From: Haloferax mediterranei ATCC 33500
Lineage (GTDB): Archaea > Halobacteriota > Halobacteria > Halobacteriales > Haloferacaceae
Assembly (NCBI RefSeq): GCF_000306765.2
Contig: NC_017941.2
Location: 310,001 to 374,000 of the forward strand
DNA: 64,000 nucleotides
Reading direction: 5' to 3'
Under the pieces are notes generated by a model. The model had not been told where the DNA came from. It saw only the letters and a list, made by a program, of their open reading frames with translations, and did no database searches. Made by a program: the position numbers and the translations under genes. This document shows, in pieces, positions 1-10,646 of the stretch; position 1 is the first letter of the stretch; each line of letters starts with the position of its first letter.

Positions 1-1
1 G

Positions 2-169
2 TCTGCACGTGTCCTCGAACAACTGAACGCTATCGGGAGCAAACGCAACTTACGGACCGTCGAACCCGCAGACTGGAACGTCACGCTCACCCGAATCGTC
101 GGTGGGGGCATCTTCCTGATGGGACTCGTCTTCCTGCTGCTGGTACTTGCGAGAGCCGGTGGAGGATAA
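2..169 (+). CDS. C-terminal fragment of a membrane-anchored protein (5' end outside window)
   Basis: An open frame enters the window at base 2 and stops with TAA at 167-169, leaving the last 55 residues of a protein. The tail is a soluble stretch followed by one hydrophobic helix (IFLMGLVFLLLVLA) and a short Ala-Arg-Ala-Gly-Gly-Gly end. This suggests a C-terminal membrane anchor or the last helix of a larger membrane protein. No family can be assigned from this fragment. Third-position GC fits coding sequence. Confidence 0.55.
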   Translation, partial: SARVLEQLNAIGSKRNLRTVEPADWNVTLTRIVGGGIFLMGLVFLLLVLARAGGG

Positions 170-247
170 GGACTGTTGGTGGGTGATACTCTCCACCGAA
201 ACGTACGCCCGGACTGGGACTGAGCACCCCGAAGGCTTGCGAAGGTC

Positions 248-327
248 GGCGAGGCTCTGCCTCGCCGGGATTTGAACCTCGGTCGCTCTGCTCGCTGACG
301 CTCGCGTCGCTCCTTGGTTCAAATCCC
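248..327. repeat. tRNA T-arm-like inverted repeat and hairpin cluster
   Basis: Bases 248-255 and 259-266 form a perfect 8-bp hairpin (ggcgaggc/gcctcgcc). Next to it, 267-278 (gggatttgaacc) and 316-327 (ggttcaaatccc) form a perfect 12-bp inverted repeat. Both arms equal the T-arm end of a tRNA gene, but no complete tRNA can be folded on either strand. The cluster lies just downstream, in transcript sense, of the two minus-strand tRNA-Asp genes. It may be a terminator or a tRNA-derived duplication. Confidence 0.6.
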
Positions 328-405
328 GCCTGCCAACGTTCACAAATTTCACTCGGTGCCGCTCGGCGACGAGACGTCTCGCTGGACGAGTTGAAATTAG
401 AGAAG

Positions 406-478
406 CGCCCGAGGCGGGATTTGAACCCGCGTCACGACCGTGACAGGGTCGTATGATGGGCCACTACACCACCCGGGC
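406..478 (-). tRNA. tRNA-Asp (GTC), copy 2 in transcript order
   Basis: A 73-nt cloverleaf on the minus strand. The acceptor stem GCCCGGG pairs with CTCGGGC (one G-T pair), with discriminator G. The anticodon arm carries CTGTCAC with anticodon GTC, and the T arm is GCGGGTTCAAATCCCGC. There is no intron and CCA is not encoded. It is identical in sequence to the neighbouring tRNA-Asp at 508-580, 29 bp away. Confidence 0.96.
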
Positions 479-507
479 TTACTGAAGTGAGTTTGAGATA
501 CGGAGAG

Positions 508-580
508 CGCCCGAGGCGGGATTTGAACCCGCGTCACGACCGTGACAGGGTCGTATGATGGGCCACTACACCACCCGGGC
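508..580 (-). tRNA. tRNA-Asp (GTC), copy 1 in transcript order
   Basis: A 73-nt tRNA identical base for base to the copy at 406-478, with anticodon GTC and the same arms. It lies directly downstream of a TATA-like element at 608-617 on the minus strand. The two copies are probably one transcript processed into two tRNAs. Confidence 0.96.
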
Positions 581-607
581 CCTCCGTCTGCAATCATTCG
601 TAGCCGA

Positions 608-617
608 GGTTTATAGA
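608..617 (-). promoter_or_regulatory. TATA-like promoter of the tRNA-Asp pair
   Basis: On the minus strand the motif TATAAACC lies about 30 bp upstream of the mature 5' end of the first tRNA-Asp (base 580), the normal distance for an archaeal TATA box. Confidence 0.55.
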
Positions 618-673
618 TAAGACTTACCATCTGAAATGGCCTTGGCCCGCGGTACCGCGATTCCTGCCCCGAA

Positions 674-787
674 GACATTTATATTACAATATCACATGCC
701 AATACGTGACGAATCGCGCATCTCCGGTGCGTGACCTCCGGTAGCGTCGCCTTTCTTCGAGGCAGTTGGCAAGTGTTAAATGGGTGG
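674..787 (+). promoter_or_regulatory. Probable promoter region of the rpo operon
   Basis: Two TATA-like elements face rpoH: ttatatta at 677-684 and gttaaatgg at about 774-783. The second would place transcription start near 803-808, about 40 nt before the rpoH ATG at 848. I see no convincing ORF between 581 and 847. Confidence 0.4.
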
Positions 788-847
788 CTCCCAAAATCTG
801 CCGTAGTATCCCGTGACAGCTTCTTCCAGCACCCAGCAGCACCATAC

Positions 848-1075
848 ATGGTAGACGTAAGCCAACACAAACTGGTTCCGGAACACACGCTTCTCGACGA
901 CGAGGCCGTCGAGGACGTGTTACAGGAGTACAACGTCGAGAAGACGAATCTCCCGAAGATCAAGAGGAAAGACCCGGCGCTCCCCGAGGACGCAGAGCCC
1001 GGCGATGTCATCAAGATCGTTCGGAATTCGCGAACGACAGACAAAGCAGTCGTATATCGACTGGTGATTGAATGA
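848..1075 (+). CDS. rpoH: DNA-directed RNA polymerase subunit H
   Basis: A 75-residue protein, the normal length for archaeal RpoH (homologous to the C-terminal domain of eukaryotic RPB5). It contributes to the jaw of RNA polymerase near the downstream DNA. The conserved core [10 protein letters not shown] and the C-terminal [13 protein letters not shown] are visible. I chose the ATG at 848 ([13 protein letters not shown]) because it gives the family N-terminus; the frame stays open upstream to 731 but that part is not RpoH-like. The stop overlaps the rpoB'' start in an ATGA, so the two are translationally coupled. Confidence 0.97.
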   Translation: MVDVSQHKLVPEHTLLDDEAVEDVLQEYNVEKTNLPKIKRKDPALPEDAEPGDVIKIVRNSRTTDKAVVYRLVIE

Positions 1076-2637
1076 ATCGACAAGCGCGACGCGAGGTCTC
1101 TCGCAAGTACTTCTCTGAAGAACGGCTCGCTGAACACCACTTCCGCTCTTTCAACGCATTCCTCGAACGCGGCATGATGGATGTCGTCGAGGAAAAAGCC
1201 ACCATCGAGACCGACATCGGTGACAAGGAAGGCGAAGAGCCGGTCTACGTCGAACTCGGTGGCGTCCGCGTCGAGACGCCCCGCGTCCGCGAGGCCGACG
1301 GCTCCGAGGAATTGCTCTTCCCGCAGGAAGCGCGCCTGCGTAACATCACGTACTCCGCCCCCGTGTTCATGGAGATGTCCATCGTCCGTGGCGGCGAAGA
1401 AGAAGAGGAAGTCGTCGTCGACACCGCCGAAACGAAGGTCGGTCGGATGCCCATCATGGTCGGCTCCTCGAAGTGTAACATCGCGGAACTCTCCGACGCC
1501 GACCTCGTCGAAATCGGCGAAGACCCCGTCGACCCCGGCGGCTACTTCATCGTCAACGGCTCCGAGCGCGTGCTCATGACCTCGGAAGACCTGGCTCCGA
1601 ACAAGATTCTCGCCGAGTACGACACGAAGTACGGCGACGAGATTCAGGTCGCCAAGACCTTCAGTCAGCGCCGCGGCTACCGCGCACTCGTTCTCTGTGA
1701 GCGCAACCGCGAAGGACTGCTCGAAGTCTCGTTCCCATCTGTCTCCGGGAGCGTCGACTTCGTTACGCTCGTGCGCGCACTCGGGCTCGAATCCGACGAG
1801 GAGATCGTCCACCGCGTCTCCGACGACCCCGAGATTGTGAAGTTCATGCTCGAGAACCTCGAAGAGGCCGAGGTTCAGACCCAAGAACAGGCTATCGAGG
1901 CACTCGGCAAGCGCGTCGCTGGTGGGCAGGGCAAGAACTACCAGCTCAAGCGCGCCAACTACGTTATCGACCGCTATCTTCTGCCGCACCTCCACGAGGA
2001 GGGTGCCGAAGAAGAGGAAGTGCGCATGAACAAGGCGTACTACCTCTGCCGCATGGCCGAGGCGTGTTTCGAACTCGCGCTGCAGCGCCGTGACTCCGAC
2101 GACAAGGACCACTACGCCAACAAGCGTCTCAAGGTGTCCGGTGACCTGATGAAGGACCTCTTCCGGACGGCGCTCAACAAGCTGGCACGCGACGTGAAGT
2201 ACCAGCTCGAGCGCGCTAACATGCGTAACCGTAACCTCACGGTGAGCACGGTCGTCCGGTCCGACGTGCTTACCGAACGGCTCGAACACCCCATCGCGAC
2301 GGGGAACTGGGTTGGTGGCCGTTCCGGCGTCTCCCAGCTCGTCGACCGGACGGACTACATGGGTGTGCTGTCGCACCTGCGTCGTCTCCGGAGCCCGCTG
2401 TCGCGGTCGCAGCCCCACTTCGAGGCACGCGACCTGCACGCGACCCAGTGGGGTCGCATCTGTCCTTCGGAGACGCCCGAAGGACCGAACTGTGGTCTGG
2501 TGAAGAACTTCGCGCAGGCGATGGAGCTCTCCCAGGACGTCGAAGACGAACAGGCATTGAAGCGAGAACTTGCGTCGATGGGTGTCGAGGGTATCCCCGG
2601 CATCGACAGCGTCGACGCCACACCCGCAGACGACTAA
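1072..2637 (+). CDS. rpoB2: DNA-directed RNA polymerase subunit B''
   Basis: 521 residues, the N-terminal half of the split archaeal B subunit (bacterial beta, eukaryotic RPB2). The lobe and protrusion motifs are visible, for example [14 protein letters not shown] and the fork region with [19 protein letters not shown] near the C-terminus. The start is the ATG in the ATGA overlap with rpoH. A single base separates its TAA from the ATG of rpoB'. The split into B'' and B' is typical of euryarchaea including haloarchaea. The long ORF antisense to it is a codon-bias shadow. Confidence 0.98.
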   Translation: MNRQARREVSRKYFSEERLAEHHFRSFNAFLERGMMDVVEEKATIETDIGDKEGEEPVYVELGGVRVETPRVREADGSEELLFPQEARLRNITYSAPVFMEMSIVRGGEEEEEVVVDTAETKVGRMPIMVGSSKCNIAELSDADLVEIGEDPVDPGGYFIVNGSERVLMTSEDLAPNKILAEYDTKYGDEIQVAKTFSQRRGYRALVLCERNREGLLEVSFPSVSGSVDFVTLVRALGLESDEEIVHRVSDDPEIVKFMLENLEEAEVQTQEQAIEALGKRVAGGQGKNYQLKRANYVIDRYLLPHLHEEGAEEEEVRMNKAYYLCRMAEACFELALQRRDSDDKDHYANKRLKVSGDLMKDLFRTALNKLARDVKYQLERANMRNRNLTVSTVVRSDVLTERLEHPIATGNWVGGRSGVSQLVDRTDYMGVLSHLRRLRSPLSRSQPHFEARDLHATQWGRICPSETPEGPNCGLVKNFAQAMELSQDVEDEQALKRELASMGVEGIPGIDSVDATPADD

Positions 2638-2638
2638 C

Positions 2639-4468
2639 ATGGCTCAGGCACAGCGAGAAGCGAAAGTATACGTAAACGGTAGTCTCGTCGGGACCCACCC
2701 CGACCCCAATCAACTCGCGGCACAGATTCGTGAGGCGCGTCGCCGCGGCGACGTCAGCCAGATGGTGAACGTCTCCATCAAGGAGCGCACCCGCGAAGTC
2801 ATCATCAACGCGGACGCTGGTCGCGCCCGCCGTCCCCTCATCGTCGTCGAAGGCGGTGAACCGCTCCTCGGCGACGAACACGTCGAGGCGCTCGAAAACA
2901 ACGACCTCGACTTCGACGACCTCGTCGAGCGCGGGCTTGTCGAATTCATCGACGCTGAAGAGGAAGAAGACATCTACGTCGCGGTCGACGAAGACGAGAT
3001 CAACGAGGACCACACGCACCTCGAAATCGACCCGCAACTCATCTTCGGTATCGGTGCCGGGATGATTCCGTACCCGGAACACAACGCATCGCCGCGTATT
3101 ACGATGGGTGCAGGGATGATGAAGCAGTCGCTGGGGCTTCCGGCGGCGAACTACCGTATCCGCCCCGACACCCGGCAGCACCTCATGCACTACCCGCAGC
3201 TTTCGATGGTCAAAACGCAGACCACGGAGCAAATCGGGTTCGACGAGCGGCCGGCCGCACAGAACTTCGTGGTCGCCGTGATGTCCTACGAGGGGTTCAA
3301 CATCGAGGACGCACTCGTCATGAACAAGGGTTCGGTCGAGCGTGCACTGGCTCGTTCGCACTTCTTCCGAACCTACGAAGGCGAAGAGCGTCGCTACCCC
3401 GGCGGTCAGGAAGACCGTTTCGAAATTCCGTCACAGGACGTGCGCGGCGCACGCGGTGAAGACGCGTACTCGCACCTCGACGAAGACGGTCTCGTCAACC
3501 CCGAGACGGTCGTCGACGAGAACTCCGTCCTGCTCGGCAAGACCTCGCCGCCGCGGTTCCTCGAAGAACCCGACGACATGGCCGGTCTCTCGCCGCAGAA
3601 GCGCCGCGAAACCTCGGTCACGATGCGCTCCGGAGAGTCCGGTGTTGTCGACACCGTCACGCTCATGGAGGGTGAAGACGGCTCGAAACTCGCCAAGGTC
3701 TCCGTCCGCGACCAGCGGGTTCCGGAACTCGGCGACAAGTTCGCATCTCGACACGGACAGAAGGGTGTCGTGGGTCACTTGGCCCCGCAGGAAGACATGC
3801 CCTTCACCGCCGACGGCGTCGTTCCCGACCTCGTGCTCAACCCGCACGCCCTGCCGTCGCGCATGACGGTCGGCCACGTGCTGGAGATGCTCGGCGGTAA
3901 GGTCGGCGCGCTCGAAGGTCGACGCGTCGACGGGACCGCCTTCCAGGGCGAAGACGAACACGAACTTCGGTCCGCGCTGGAAGAACGCGGCTTCATGTCC
4001 TCCGGCAAGGAGGTCATGTACTCCGGCGTCACCGGCGAAAAGATCGAGGCCGAAATCTTCGTCGGCATCATCTTCTACCACAAACTGTACCACATGGTGA
4101 GCAACAAGCTGCACGCCCGCTCGCGCGGTCCCGTGCAGGTGCTTACCCGTCAGCCGACTGAAGGTCGTGCCCGGGAGGGTGGGCTTCGTCTCGGAGAGAT
4201 GGAGCGTGACACCGTCATCGGACACGGTGCCGCGATGGTGCTCCAAGAGCGCCTGCTCGACTCTTCCGACAAGGAGAGCGTCTACATCTCCGCCGACACC
4301 GGCATGGTCGCCGTCGAGGACCGCGACCAGCGCCGCATCTACGACCCGGTCACTGGCGACGAGGACAACATCCACGAAATCGAGATCAGCTACGCGTTCA
4401 AGTTGCTTCTCGACGAGATGGTTGCGCTCGGCGTACGCCCGCGCATCGAACTGAAGGACGCGGTCTAA
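2639..4468 (+). CDS. rpoB1: DNA-directed RNA polymerase subunit B'
   Basis: 609 residues, the C-terminal half of the split B subunit. It carries the hybrid-binding and wall regions, including [14 protein letters not shown] sequence ([14 protein letters not shown]), the switch region [13 protein letters not shown], and the anchor region with [21 protein letters not shown] chose the ATG at 2639 ([12 protein letters not shown]), one base after the rpoB'' stop. The frame can be extended upstream to 2570, but only as an overlap with rpoB''. Cys residues of the usual C-terminal zinc ribbon are not evident in the last 100 residues. Confidence 0.98.
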   Translation: MAQAQREAKVYVNGSLVGTHPDPNQLAAQIREARRRGDVSQMVNVSIKERTREVIINADAGRARRPLIVVEGGEPLLGDEHVEALENNDLDFDDLVERGLVEFIDAEEEEDIYVAVDEDEINEDHTHLEIDPQLIFGIGAGMIPYPEHNASPRITMGAGMMKQSLGLPAANYRIRPDTRQHLMHYPQLSMVKTQTTEQIGFDERPAAQNFVVAVMSYEGFNIEDALVMNKGSVERALARSHFFRTYEGEERRYPGGQEDRFEIPSQDVRGARGEDAYSHLDEDGLVNPETVVDENSVLLGKTSPPRFLEEPDDMAGLSPQKRRETSVTMRSGESGVVDTVTLMEGEDGSKLAKVSVRDQRVPELGDKFASRHGQKGVVGHLAPQEDMPFTADGVVPDLVLNPHALPSRMTVGHVLEMLGGKVGALEGRRVDGTAFQGEDEHELRSALEERGFMSSGKEVMYSGVTGEKIEAEIFVGIIFYHKLYHMVSNKLHARSRGPVQVLTRQPTEGRAREGGLRLGEMERDTVIGHGAAMVLQERLLDSSDKESVYISADTGMVAVEDRDQRRIYDPVTGDEDNIHEIEISYAFKLLLDEMVALGVRPRIELKDAV

Positions 4469-4474
4469 CCACAC

Positions 4475-7405
4475 ATGTCAATGCAGACACCCAAAGAAAT
4501 CGGCAGCATCCAGTTCGGGTTGATGGACCCGGAGACGTACCGAGACATGTCCGCGACGAAGGTCATCACCGCGGACACCTACGACGACGACGGTTACCCA
4601 ATCGACATGGGTCTCATGGACCCTCGTCTGGGCGTCATCGACCCCGGTCTGCAGTGCCGCACCTGCGGTCAGCACTCCGGGTCGTGTAACGGGCACTTCG
4701 GCCACATCGAACTGGCCGCGCCCGTCATCCACGTCGGATTCACGAAGCTCATCCGTCGCCTGCTCCGCTCGACGTGCCGCGAGTGCGGTCGCCTCGCGCT
4801 CACGCAGGAAGAAGCAGAGGAGTACCACGGTAAACTCGGTCGCACGAAGGAACTCGGCGACGACTGGAGCGACGTGATGAAGTCGGCAGTCCGGCAGGCC
4901 CGCAAGGCCCACCGCTGTCCGCACTGTGGCTCGCCCCAGCACGACATCAAACACGAAAAGCCGACGACCTACTACGAGGTCCAGAACGTGCTCGCCGGGG
5001 ACTACTCCGAGCGCATCGCCGAAGCGATGCAGCCCGACCCCGACGACGAGGACGACGAGGGCGTCGACCCGATGGTTCTCGCCGAGCAGACCGGACTCGA
5101 CGCCGACCGCATCAATCAGGTGCTCGCTGGCGAGTTCCGCCCGGTCGGCGACGACCGAAAGGCGCTCGAAAAGGCGCTCGACCTCGACCTGACCGAAGAG
5201 GACATGAACAAGCTGATGCCCTCGGACATTCGCGACTGGTTCGAGGACATCCCGGACGACGACCTCGTCACGCTCGGTATCGACCCCGAACGGTCGCGTC
5301 CCGAGTGGATGATTCTGACCGTCCTTCCGGTTCCGCCAGTCACGGCCCGTCCATCTATCACGCTGGACAACGGCCAGCGCTCCGAGGACGACCTGACCCA
5401 CAAGCTTGTGGACATCATCCGCATCAACCAGCGGTTCATGGAGAACCGCGAGGCTGGTGCCCCGCAACTCATTATCGAGGACCTGTGGGAACTCCTTCAG
5501 TACCACGTCACCACGTTCATCGACAACGAAATTTCGGGCACGCCACCGGCACGCCACCGCTCCGGCCGACCCCTCAAGACGCTCAGCCAGCGCCTGAAGG
5601 GCAAGGAAGGGCGCTTCCGTGGCTCCCTTTCGGGTAAGCGTGTCAACTTCTCCGCGCGTACCGTCATCTCGCCGGACCCGACCCTCTCGCTCAACGAAGT
5701 CGGTGTTCCGGACCGCGTTGCGACGGAGATGACCCAGACGATGAACGTCACCGAGCGCAACATCGACGAGGCTCGACAGTACGTCCGTAATGGACCCGAG
5801 AGCCACCCCGGTGCGAACTACGTCCGCCGTCCCGACGGTCGTCGCCTCAAGGTAACAGAGAAGAACTGCGAAGAACTCGCAGAGAAGGTCGAACTCGGCT
5901 GGGAGGTCAACCGACACCTCGTCGACGGTGACATCGTCATCTTCAACCGACAGCCATCGCTGCACCGGATGTCCATTATGGCACACGAAGTCGTCGTGAT
6001 GCCGTACAAGACGTTCCGCCTGAACACGGTTGTCTGTCCGCCGTACAACGCAGACTTCGACGGTGACGAGATGAACATGCACGCCCTCCAGAACGAGGAG
6101 GCTCGTGCTGAGGCACGCGTCCTCATGCGCGTCCAAGAGCAGATTCTCTCGCCGCGCTTCGGTGAGAACATCATCGGCGCTATTCAGGACCACATTTCGG
6201 GAACGTACCTGCTCACGCACGACAACCCGGAGTTCGTCGAGACGCAGGCGCTCGACCTGCTCCGCGCGACGCGCGTGGACACACTCCCAGAACCGGCGGG
6301 CGAGGACGAAGACGGTATCCCGTACTGGACGGGCCGTCAGATCTTCTCCGAACTCCTGCCCGACGACCTGAACATGGAGTTCACCTCGAAGGTCGGCGAC
6401 ACGGTCAGCATCGTTGACGGCCAACTCGTCGAAGGTACTATCGACGAGGACGCAGTCGGCGCGTTCGGCGGGGAAATCGTCGACGTGCTGGCGAAGGACT
6501 ACTCGAAGACGCGTTCGCGCATCTTCATCAACGAGATTGCCTCGCTCGCGATGCGCGCCATCATGCACTTCGGTCTCTCCATCGGTATCGACGACGAGTC
6601 GATTCCGGACGAGGCCACGGCGCAGGTCGACGAGGCTATCGACGCCGCCTACGACAAGATTCAGGAACTCATCGAAATCTACGAGGCGGGCGAACTCGAA
6701 TCGCTGCCGGGCCGCTCGGTCGACGAGACGCTCGAAATGAAGATTATGCAGCGCCTCGGCAAGGCACGTGACTCTGCCGGTGAAATCGCAGAGGACCACT
6801 TCGCAGAGGATAACCCGGCAGTCGTGATGTCCAAATCCGGTGCGCGTGCATCCATGCTCAACCTGACCCAGATGGCCGGCTGTGTCGGTCAGCAGGCAGT
6901 TCGGGGCGAGCGCATCAACCGCGGGTACGAAGACCGTACCCTGAGCCACTACCAGAAAGGCGACCTCTCGGCCGACGCCCACGGGTTCGTCGAGAACTCC
7001 TACCGTGCCGGTCTCACGCCGCGTGAGTTCTTCTTCCACGCGATGGGTGGCCGCGAAGGGCTGGTCGACACGGCAGTTCGTACCTCGAAGTCCGGGTACC
7101 TGCAGCGTCGTCTCATCAACGCCCTGTCCGAACTCGAAGCGCAGTACGACGGCTCCGTCCGCGACACGTCGGGCACCATCGTTCAGTTCGAGTTCGGTGA
7201 AGACGGCACGAGCCCGGTGAAGGTCTCGTCGGACGACGAGATGCCGATTGACGTCGAGAACATCGCCGACCGCGTCATCGACGCGGAGTTCAGATCCACC
7301 GAAGAGAAGGAACGCTTCCTCGGCGAGCGCGCACCGCCGACCAACCTCTCCGAACACGCAGAGCCGCGCATCAGCGGCCGTGCGGGGGTCGAATCCGATG
7401 ACTGA
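4475..7405 (+). CDS. rpoA1: DNA-directed RNA polymerase subunit A'
   Basis: 976 residues, the N-terminal part of the split largest subunit (bacterial beta'). The N-terminal zinc site [20 protein letters not shown] is clear. The catalytic Mg loop [12 protein letters not shown], with the three Asp that bind the metal, lies at about 528-539. A second Cys cluster is CRECG...CPHCG (about 100-152). A start two codons later (4481) is equally possible. The gene overlaps rpoA'' by 8 bp, in line with co-translation. Relative to other archaea there is an acidic insertion near 190-240, common in haloarchaea. Confidence 0.98.
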   Translation: MSMQTPKEIGSIQFGLMDPETYRDMSATKVITADTYDDDGYPIDMGLMDPRLGVIDPGLQCRTCGQHSGSCNGHFGHIELAAPVIHVGFTKLIRRLLRSTCRECGRLALTQEEAEEYHGKLGRTKELGDDWSDVMKSAVRQARKAHRCPHCGSPQHDIKHEKPTTYYEVQNVLAGDYSERIAEAMQPDPDDEDDEGVDPMVLAEQTGLDADRINQVLAGEFRPVGDDRKALEKALDLDLTEEDMNKLMPSDIRDWFEDIPDDDLVTLGIDPERSRPEWMILTVLPVPPVTARPSITLDNGQRSEDDLTHKLVDIIRINQRFMENREAGAPQLIIEDLWELLQYHVTTFIDNEISGTPPARHRSGRPLKTLSQRLKGKEGRFRGSLSGKRVNFSARTVISPDPTLSLNEVGVPDRVATEMTQTMNVTERNIDEARQYVRNGPESHPGANYVRRPDGRRLKVTEKNCEELAEKVELGWEVNRHLVDGDIVIFNRQPSLHRMSIMAHEVVVMPYKTFRLNTVVCPPYNADFDGDEMNMHALQNEEARAEARVLMRVQEQILSPRFGENIIGAIQDHISGTYLLTHDNPEFVETQALDLLRATRVDTLPEPAGEDEDGIPYWTGRQIFSELLPDDLNMEFTSKVGDTVSIVDGQLVEGTIDEDAVGAFGGEIVDVLAKDYSKTRSRIFINEIASLAMRAIMHFGLSIGIDDESIPDEATAQVDEAIDAAYDKIQELIEIYEAGELESLPGRSVDETLEMKIMQRLGKARDSAGEIAEDHFAEDNPAVVMSKSGARASMLNLTQMAGCVGQQAVRGERINRGYEDRTLSHYQKGDLSADAHGFVENSYRAGLTPREFFFHAMGGREGLVDTAVRTSKSGYLQRRLINALSELEAQYDGSVRDTSGTIVQFEFGEDGTSPVKVSSDDEMPIDVENIADRVIDAEFRSTEEKERFLGERAPPTNLSEHAEPRISGRAGVESDD

Positions 7406-8657
7406 CAACGCCGCAATCTCCGAATACGAACACGTCGACGAGGATATCGTCGATGTCGTCGAGTCCAAGGAACTGTCTCGACGCCTGAGGGACCGTATCT
7501 ACCAAACCATCGAAGACCGCGAGGGCGTCTCCCTCGAACAGGCCGGCGAAATCGCACAGGCCGTCGAGGCGCGCTACCTCGACACGCGTGTCGACCCGCT
7601 CGACCCCGTCGGGACGGTCTCGGCACAGTCTATCGGTGAGCCGGGAACGCAGATGACGATGAACACGTTCCACTACGCAGGCGTCGCCGAAATCGACGTG
7701 ACGCAGGGACTTCCCCGTCTCATCGAACTGGTGGACGCGCGGAAGACGCCCGACACGCCGATGATGACGGTCTACCTCGACGACGAGTACGCCGAGAACC
7801 GCGACCTCGCCCACCAGGTCGTCTGGAACATTGAGTCCACGAAGATTCTGGCCCTTGGTGACATCTCGACGAACGTCGCCGACATGGTCGTCCAGGTCAA
7901 CCTCAACGACGAGACGCTCCTCGAACGGTGGCCGACCTACGACGACGAGGGTGTCGTCGCGAGCGAAATCGCCGACACCATCGAAGATGCACTCGGCGTC
8001 AAGACCCGCCGCGAGGGAACACTCATCGAATTCGGTCCCGAGAGCCCGAGTTATCGCCGTCTCCTCCAACTCGTCGAGGAACTGCGCGACATCGTGTTCA
8101 AAGGCATCGAAGAGGTCTCGCGCGTCGTCATCCGCAAGGAGCAGAACGAAGAGACCGACGAAGAGGAGTTCGTCCTCTACACCGAAGGGTCGGCCTTCGG
8201 CGACGTGCTCTCTATCGAGGGCGTCGACGCCTCGCGCACCACCTCGAACAACATCCACGAGGTACACAAGCAACTCGGTATCGAGGCCGCTCGTGAGGCA
8301 ATCATCGACGAGACGATGAACACGCTCAAAGAGCAGGGTCTCGACGACGTGAACATTCGTCACCTGATGCTGGTTGCGGACATCATGACCAACGATGGGA
8401 CCATCGAGTCCATCGGCCGTCACGGCATCTCCGGGTCGAAGGACTCCGTCCTCGCCCGTGCCGCATTCGAGGTTACGGTCAACCACCTGCTCGACGCTGC
8501 CATTCACGGCGAGGAAGACGACCTCGACGGCGTCATCGAGAACGTCATTGTCGGCAAGCCGATTGCAATCGGTACCGGCGACGTCGACCTCAGGATGGGG
8601 TCGCTCGATGTCGAAGACGCCGAAGCCAGCGCGGCACCCGAACCGTCTGACGACTGA
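7398..8657 (+). CDS. rpoA2: DNA-directed RNA polymerase subunit A''
   Basis: 419 residues, the C-terminal part of the split largest subunit. It includes the trigger-loop/bridge-helix side ([15 protein letters not shown]) and the C-terminal [19 protein letters not shown] region. I chose the ATG at 7398 ([12 protein letters not shown]). The upstream continuation to 7248 is Ser/Arg-rich out-of-frame sequence from inside rpoA'. It starts 8 bp before the rpoA' stop and ends 2 bp before nusA. Confidence 0.97.
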   Translation: MTDNAAISEYEHVDEDIVDVVESKELSRRLRDRIYQTIEDREGVSLEQAGEIAQAVEARYLDTRVDPLDPVGTVSAQSIGEPGTQMTMNTFHYAGVAEIDVTQGLPRLIELVDARKTPDTPMMTVYLDDEYAENRDLAHQVVWNIESTKILALGDISTNVADMVVQVNLNDETLLERWPTYDDEGVVASEIADTIEDALGVKTRREGTLIEFGPESPSYRRLLQLVEELRDIVFKGIEEVSRVVIRKEQNEETDEEEFVLYTEGSAFGDVLSIEGVDASRTTSNNIHEVHKQLGIEAAREAIIDETMNTLKEQGLDDVNIRHLMLVADIMTNDGTIESIGRHGISGSKDSVLARAAFEVTVNHLLDAAIHGEEDDLDGVIENVIVGKPIAIGTGDVDLRMGSLDVEDAEASAAPEPSDD

Positions 8658-8659
8658 AA

Positions 8660-9079
8660 ATGAAAGTTACGTTGTCGGACACGGCCCGTCGGTACATCGC
8701 CCTCTTCGAGGACGAAACCGGCGCGACCGCACACGACTGTCTCGTCTTCGACGACCGCGTCGTCTTCCTCGTCGCCGCAGGCGACATGGCGACGGCTATC
8801 GGTCCCGGCGGGCGGACGGTTCAGTCCGTCGAACGCCGAATCGGTCGGTCCGTCGAACTCGTCGAAGACGCCGACACACCCGAGGCGTTCGTCGCGAGCG
8901 CGCTCGCACCGGCCGCCGTCCGGCACGTGACTCTCTCAGAGCAGAACGACACTGTCGCGTACGTCGAAGTCGCGGAAGCGGACCGCGGTGTCGCAATCGG
9001 TTCGAATGGGAAGACCATCGACACCGCTCGTGAATTGGCGCGTCGGCATTACGGTATCGACGATATCCAGTTGACGTAG
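8660..9079 (+). CDS. nusA: NusA-like transcription factor with KH domains
   Basis: 139 residues, the short archaeal NusA form of two KH domains without the S1 and C-terminal repeats of bacterial NusA. Two KH GxxG-type loops are visible: IGPGGRTVQSVE and IGSNGKTIDTARE. The protein presumably binds nascent RNA and aids elongation or termination. It is the last gene of the rpo cluster, 2 bp after rpoA'', as in many archaea. Confidence 0.95.
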   Translation: MKVTLSDTARRYIALFEDETGATAHDCLVFDDRVVFLVAAGDMATAIGPGGRTVQSVERRIGRSVELVEDADTPEAFVASALAPAAVRHVTLSEQNDTVAYVEVAEADRGVAIGSNGKTIDTARELARRHYGIDDIQLT

Positions 9080-9458
9080 ACGGTCGCGGCATTCTCTCGC
9101 GGCGTCGGTCTCGTTTTGCGGACCTACGGTAGGACGGTAGTGAGCGCCACACCCGGCCACGATACCGTCTACACGTTTTTCATCCAGCACCGGGCAGAGA
9201 GGTCAGCGGTCTCCTCGGCGTGGTTTCGTCGGTGAGTAACATCCCGACGCTGATTTTGGGCGTCTCAGACGACTCTTCTTCAACCGAAACGACACACTCT
9301 CCGGCCAGTTCAGTCCCTCTCCGTCCACGAGGGACCGTCGTTGTAATCGACGAGACGGCCTCAGATTCGTCCTTAGGGGTCGCTAATCGCTCCTGAATCC
9401 GTCTCGCCGGATTCGAAAAGGGAGGCTTAAGTAGCTCCATCTGGAAATCACGTTCACT
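9080..9458 (+). promoter_or_regulatory. rps12: nusA-rps12 intergenic region with rps12 promoter
   Basis: 379 bp without a convincing gene. A TATA-like gcttaagta at 9425-9433 lies about 30 bp before the rps12 ATG and would give a leaderless or nearly leaderless transcript, so rps12-rps7 is probably transcribed separately from the rpo operon. A 54-codon GTG-initiated frame at 9232-9396 lacks a TATA box, a Shine-Dalgarno and any recognisable feature. Confidence 0.5.
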
Positions 9459-9887
9459 ATGGCGAACGGCAAATACGCCGCGCGCAAGCTCAAGAAGGAC
9501 CGGCAGAAGCGCCGATGGTCCGACTCTGAGTACGCGCGCCGTGAGCGCGGTCTCGGCAAGAAGTCCGACCCGCTCGAGGGTGCCCCGCAGGGTCGTGGCA
9601 TCGTCCTCGAGAAGGTTGGTATCGAAGCAAAGCAGCCGAACTCGGCAATCCGGAAATGTGTCCGTGTTCAGCTCATCAAGAACGGAAAGCAGGTCACCGC
9701 GTTCTGTCCCGGTGACGGTGCAATCTCGTTCATCGACGAGCACGACGAAGTGACCATCGCCGGTATCGGTGGTGCGAAGGGTCGCGCAATGGGTGACCTT
9801 TCGGGTGTCAACTACAAGGTCGAGAAGGTCAACGGTGTCTCGATGATCGAACTCGTCCGTGGAAACGCTGAGAAGCCGGTGCGCTAA
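9459..9887 (+). CDS. rps12: 30S ribosomal protein S12
   Basis: 142 residues, the archaeal/eukaryotic S23 type. The family core is visible: [35 protein letters not shown] and [23 protein letters not shown]12 sits at the decoding centre of the small subunit. It is followed after 2 bp by rps7, and the EF-2 gene lies nearby, which preserves the classic str operon order with one inserted gene. Confidence 0.98.
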   Translation: MANGKYAARKLKKDRQKRRWSDSEYARRERGLGKKSDPLEGAPQGRGIVLEKVGIEAKQPNSAIRKCVRVQLIKNGKQVTAFCPGDGAISFIDEHDEVTIAGIGGAKGRAMGDLSGVNYKVEKVNGVSMIELVRGNAEKPVR

Positions 9888-9889
9888 CC

Positions 9890-10504
9890 ATGTCGGAAAG
9901 CGACGCCCCCGAACCTGAATCCCCCGCCAGCAGCGAGGAAGCAGAGCAGAACGCGCTTCTGTTCGGCGTCTGGGACGTGTCCGAAATCGAATACACGGAC
10001 CCCAGTATGAGCCGCTACATCAAGGCGACGCCTATTGCCCACACGATGGGCCGTCACGCCTCGAAGCAGTTCAAGAAGAGCGAAATCAGCATCGTCGAGC
10101 GCCTCATCAACCGTCTGATGCAGACGGAGGACAACACGGGCCACAAGCAGAAGACGATGAAGATTGTCAAGGACGCCTTCGAAATCGTCAACGAGCGCTC
10201 CGAGGAGAATCCCGTTCAGGTGCTCGTCAGCGCTGTCGAGAACGCCGGTCCCCGTGAGGAGACCGTCCGTCTCAAGTACGGTGGCATCTCGGTCCCGCAG
10301 GCCGTCGACGTTGCGCCCCAGCGCCGTGTCGACGAGGCACTGAAGTTCATCGCACAGGGTACCCTCAGCGGTTCCTATAAGTCCAAGACGACCGCCGCCG
10401 AAGCGCTCGCACAGCAGCTCATCGGCGCGGCCGACTACGACGTTCAGACGTACGCTATCTCGCAGAAAGAAGAGAAAGAGCGCGTCGCAGAAGCGGCCCG
10501 GTAA
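9890..10504 (+). CDS. rps7: 30S ribosomal protein S7
   Basis: 204 residues. After an acidic N-terminal extension (about 20 residues rich in Ser, Glu and Pro, usual for haloarchaeal ribosomal proteins) the archaeal S7 body follows: LFGVWDVSEIEYTDPSMSRYI, HASKQFKKSEISIVERLINRLM and the C-terminal GSYKSKTTAAEALAQQLIGA. S7 nucleates assembly of the 30S head. It is co-transcribed with rps12. Confidence 0.98.
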   Translation: MSESDAPEPESPASSEEAEQNALLFGVWDVSEIEYTDPSMSRYIKATPIAHTMGRHASKQFKKSEISIVERLINRLMQTEDNTGHKQKTMKIVKDAFEIVNERSEENPVQVLVSAVENAGPREETVRLKYGGISVPQAVDVAPQRRVDEALKFIAQGTLSGSYKSKTTAAEALAQQLIGAADYDVQTYAISQKEEKERVAEAAR

Positions 10505-10646
10505 TCTCTCATCTCTCTTCCGTTTTCGCACACTGCTGAGTGCTGACGCTGTTCGCAGTTCCTCGGCGAAACCGTGGCGGACGCCGTCTTCGCCTCTCCC
10601 CCGACATTTCTCGACTGCGCGCTCGCTTCGACACCCGGTGGCCGTC

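Noticed and set aside
679..2640. Very long open frame antisense to rpoB'' (653 codons), with similar ones opposite rpoA', EF-2, uvrA and ABCE1
   Set aside because: These mirror the strong codon bias of high-GC haloarchaeal genes. They show no family motifs, no start signals and lie opposite clearly identified conserved genes.
9232..9396. 54-codon GTG-initiated frame between nusA and rps12
   Set aside because: No TATA box at the expected distance, no Shine-Dalgarno, Ser/Thr-rich low-complexity translation and no motif.
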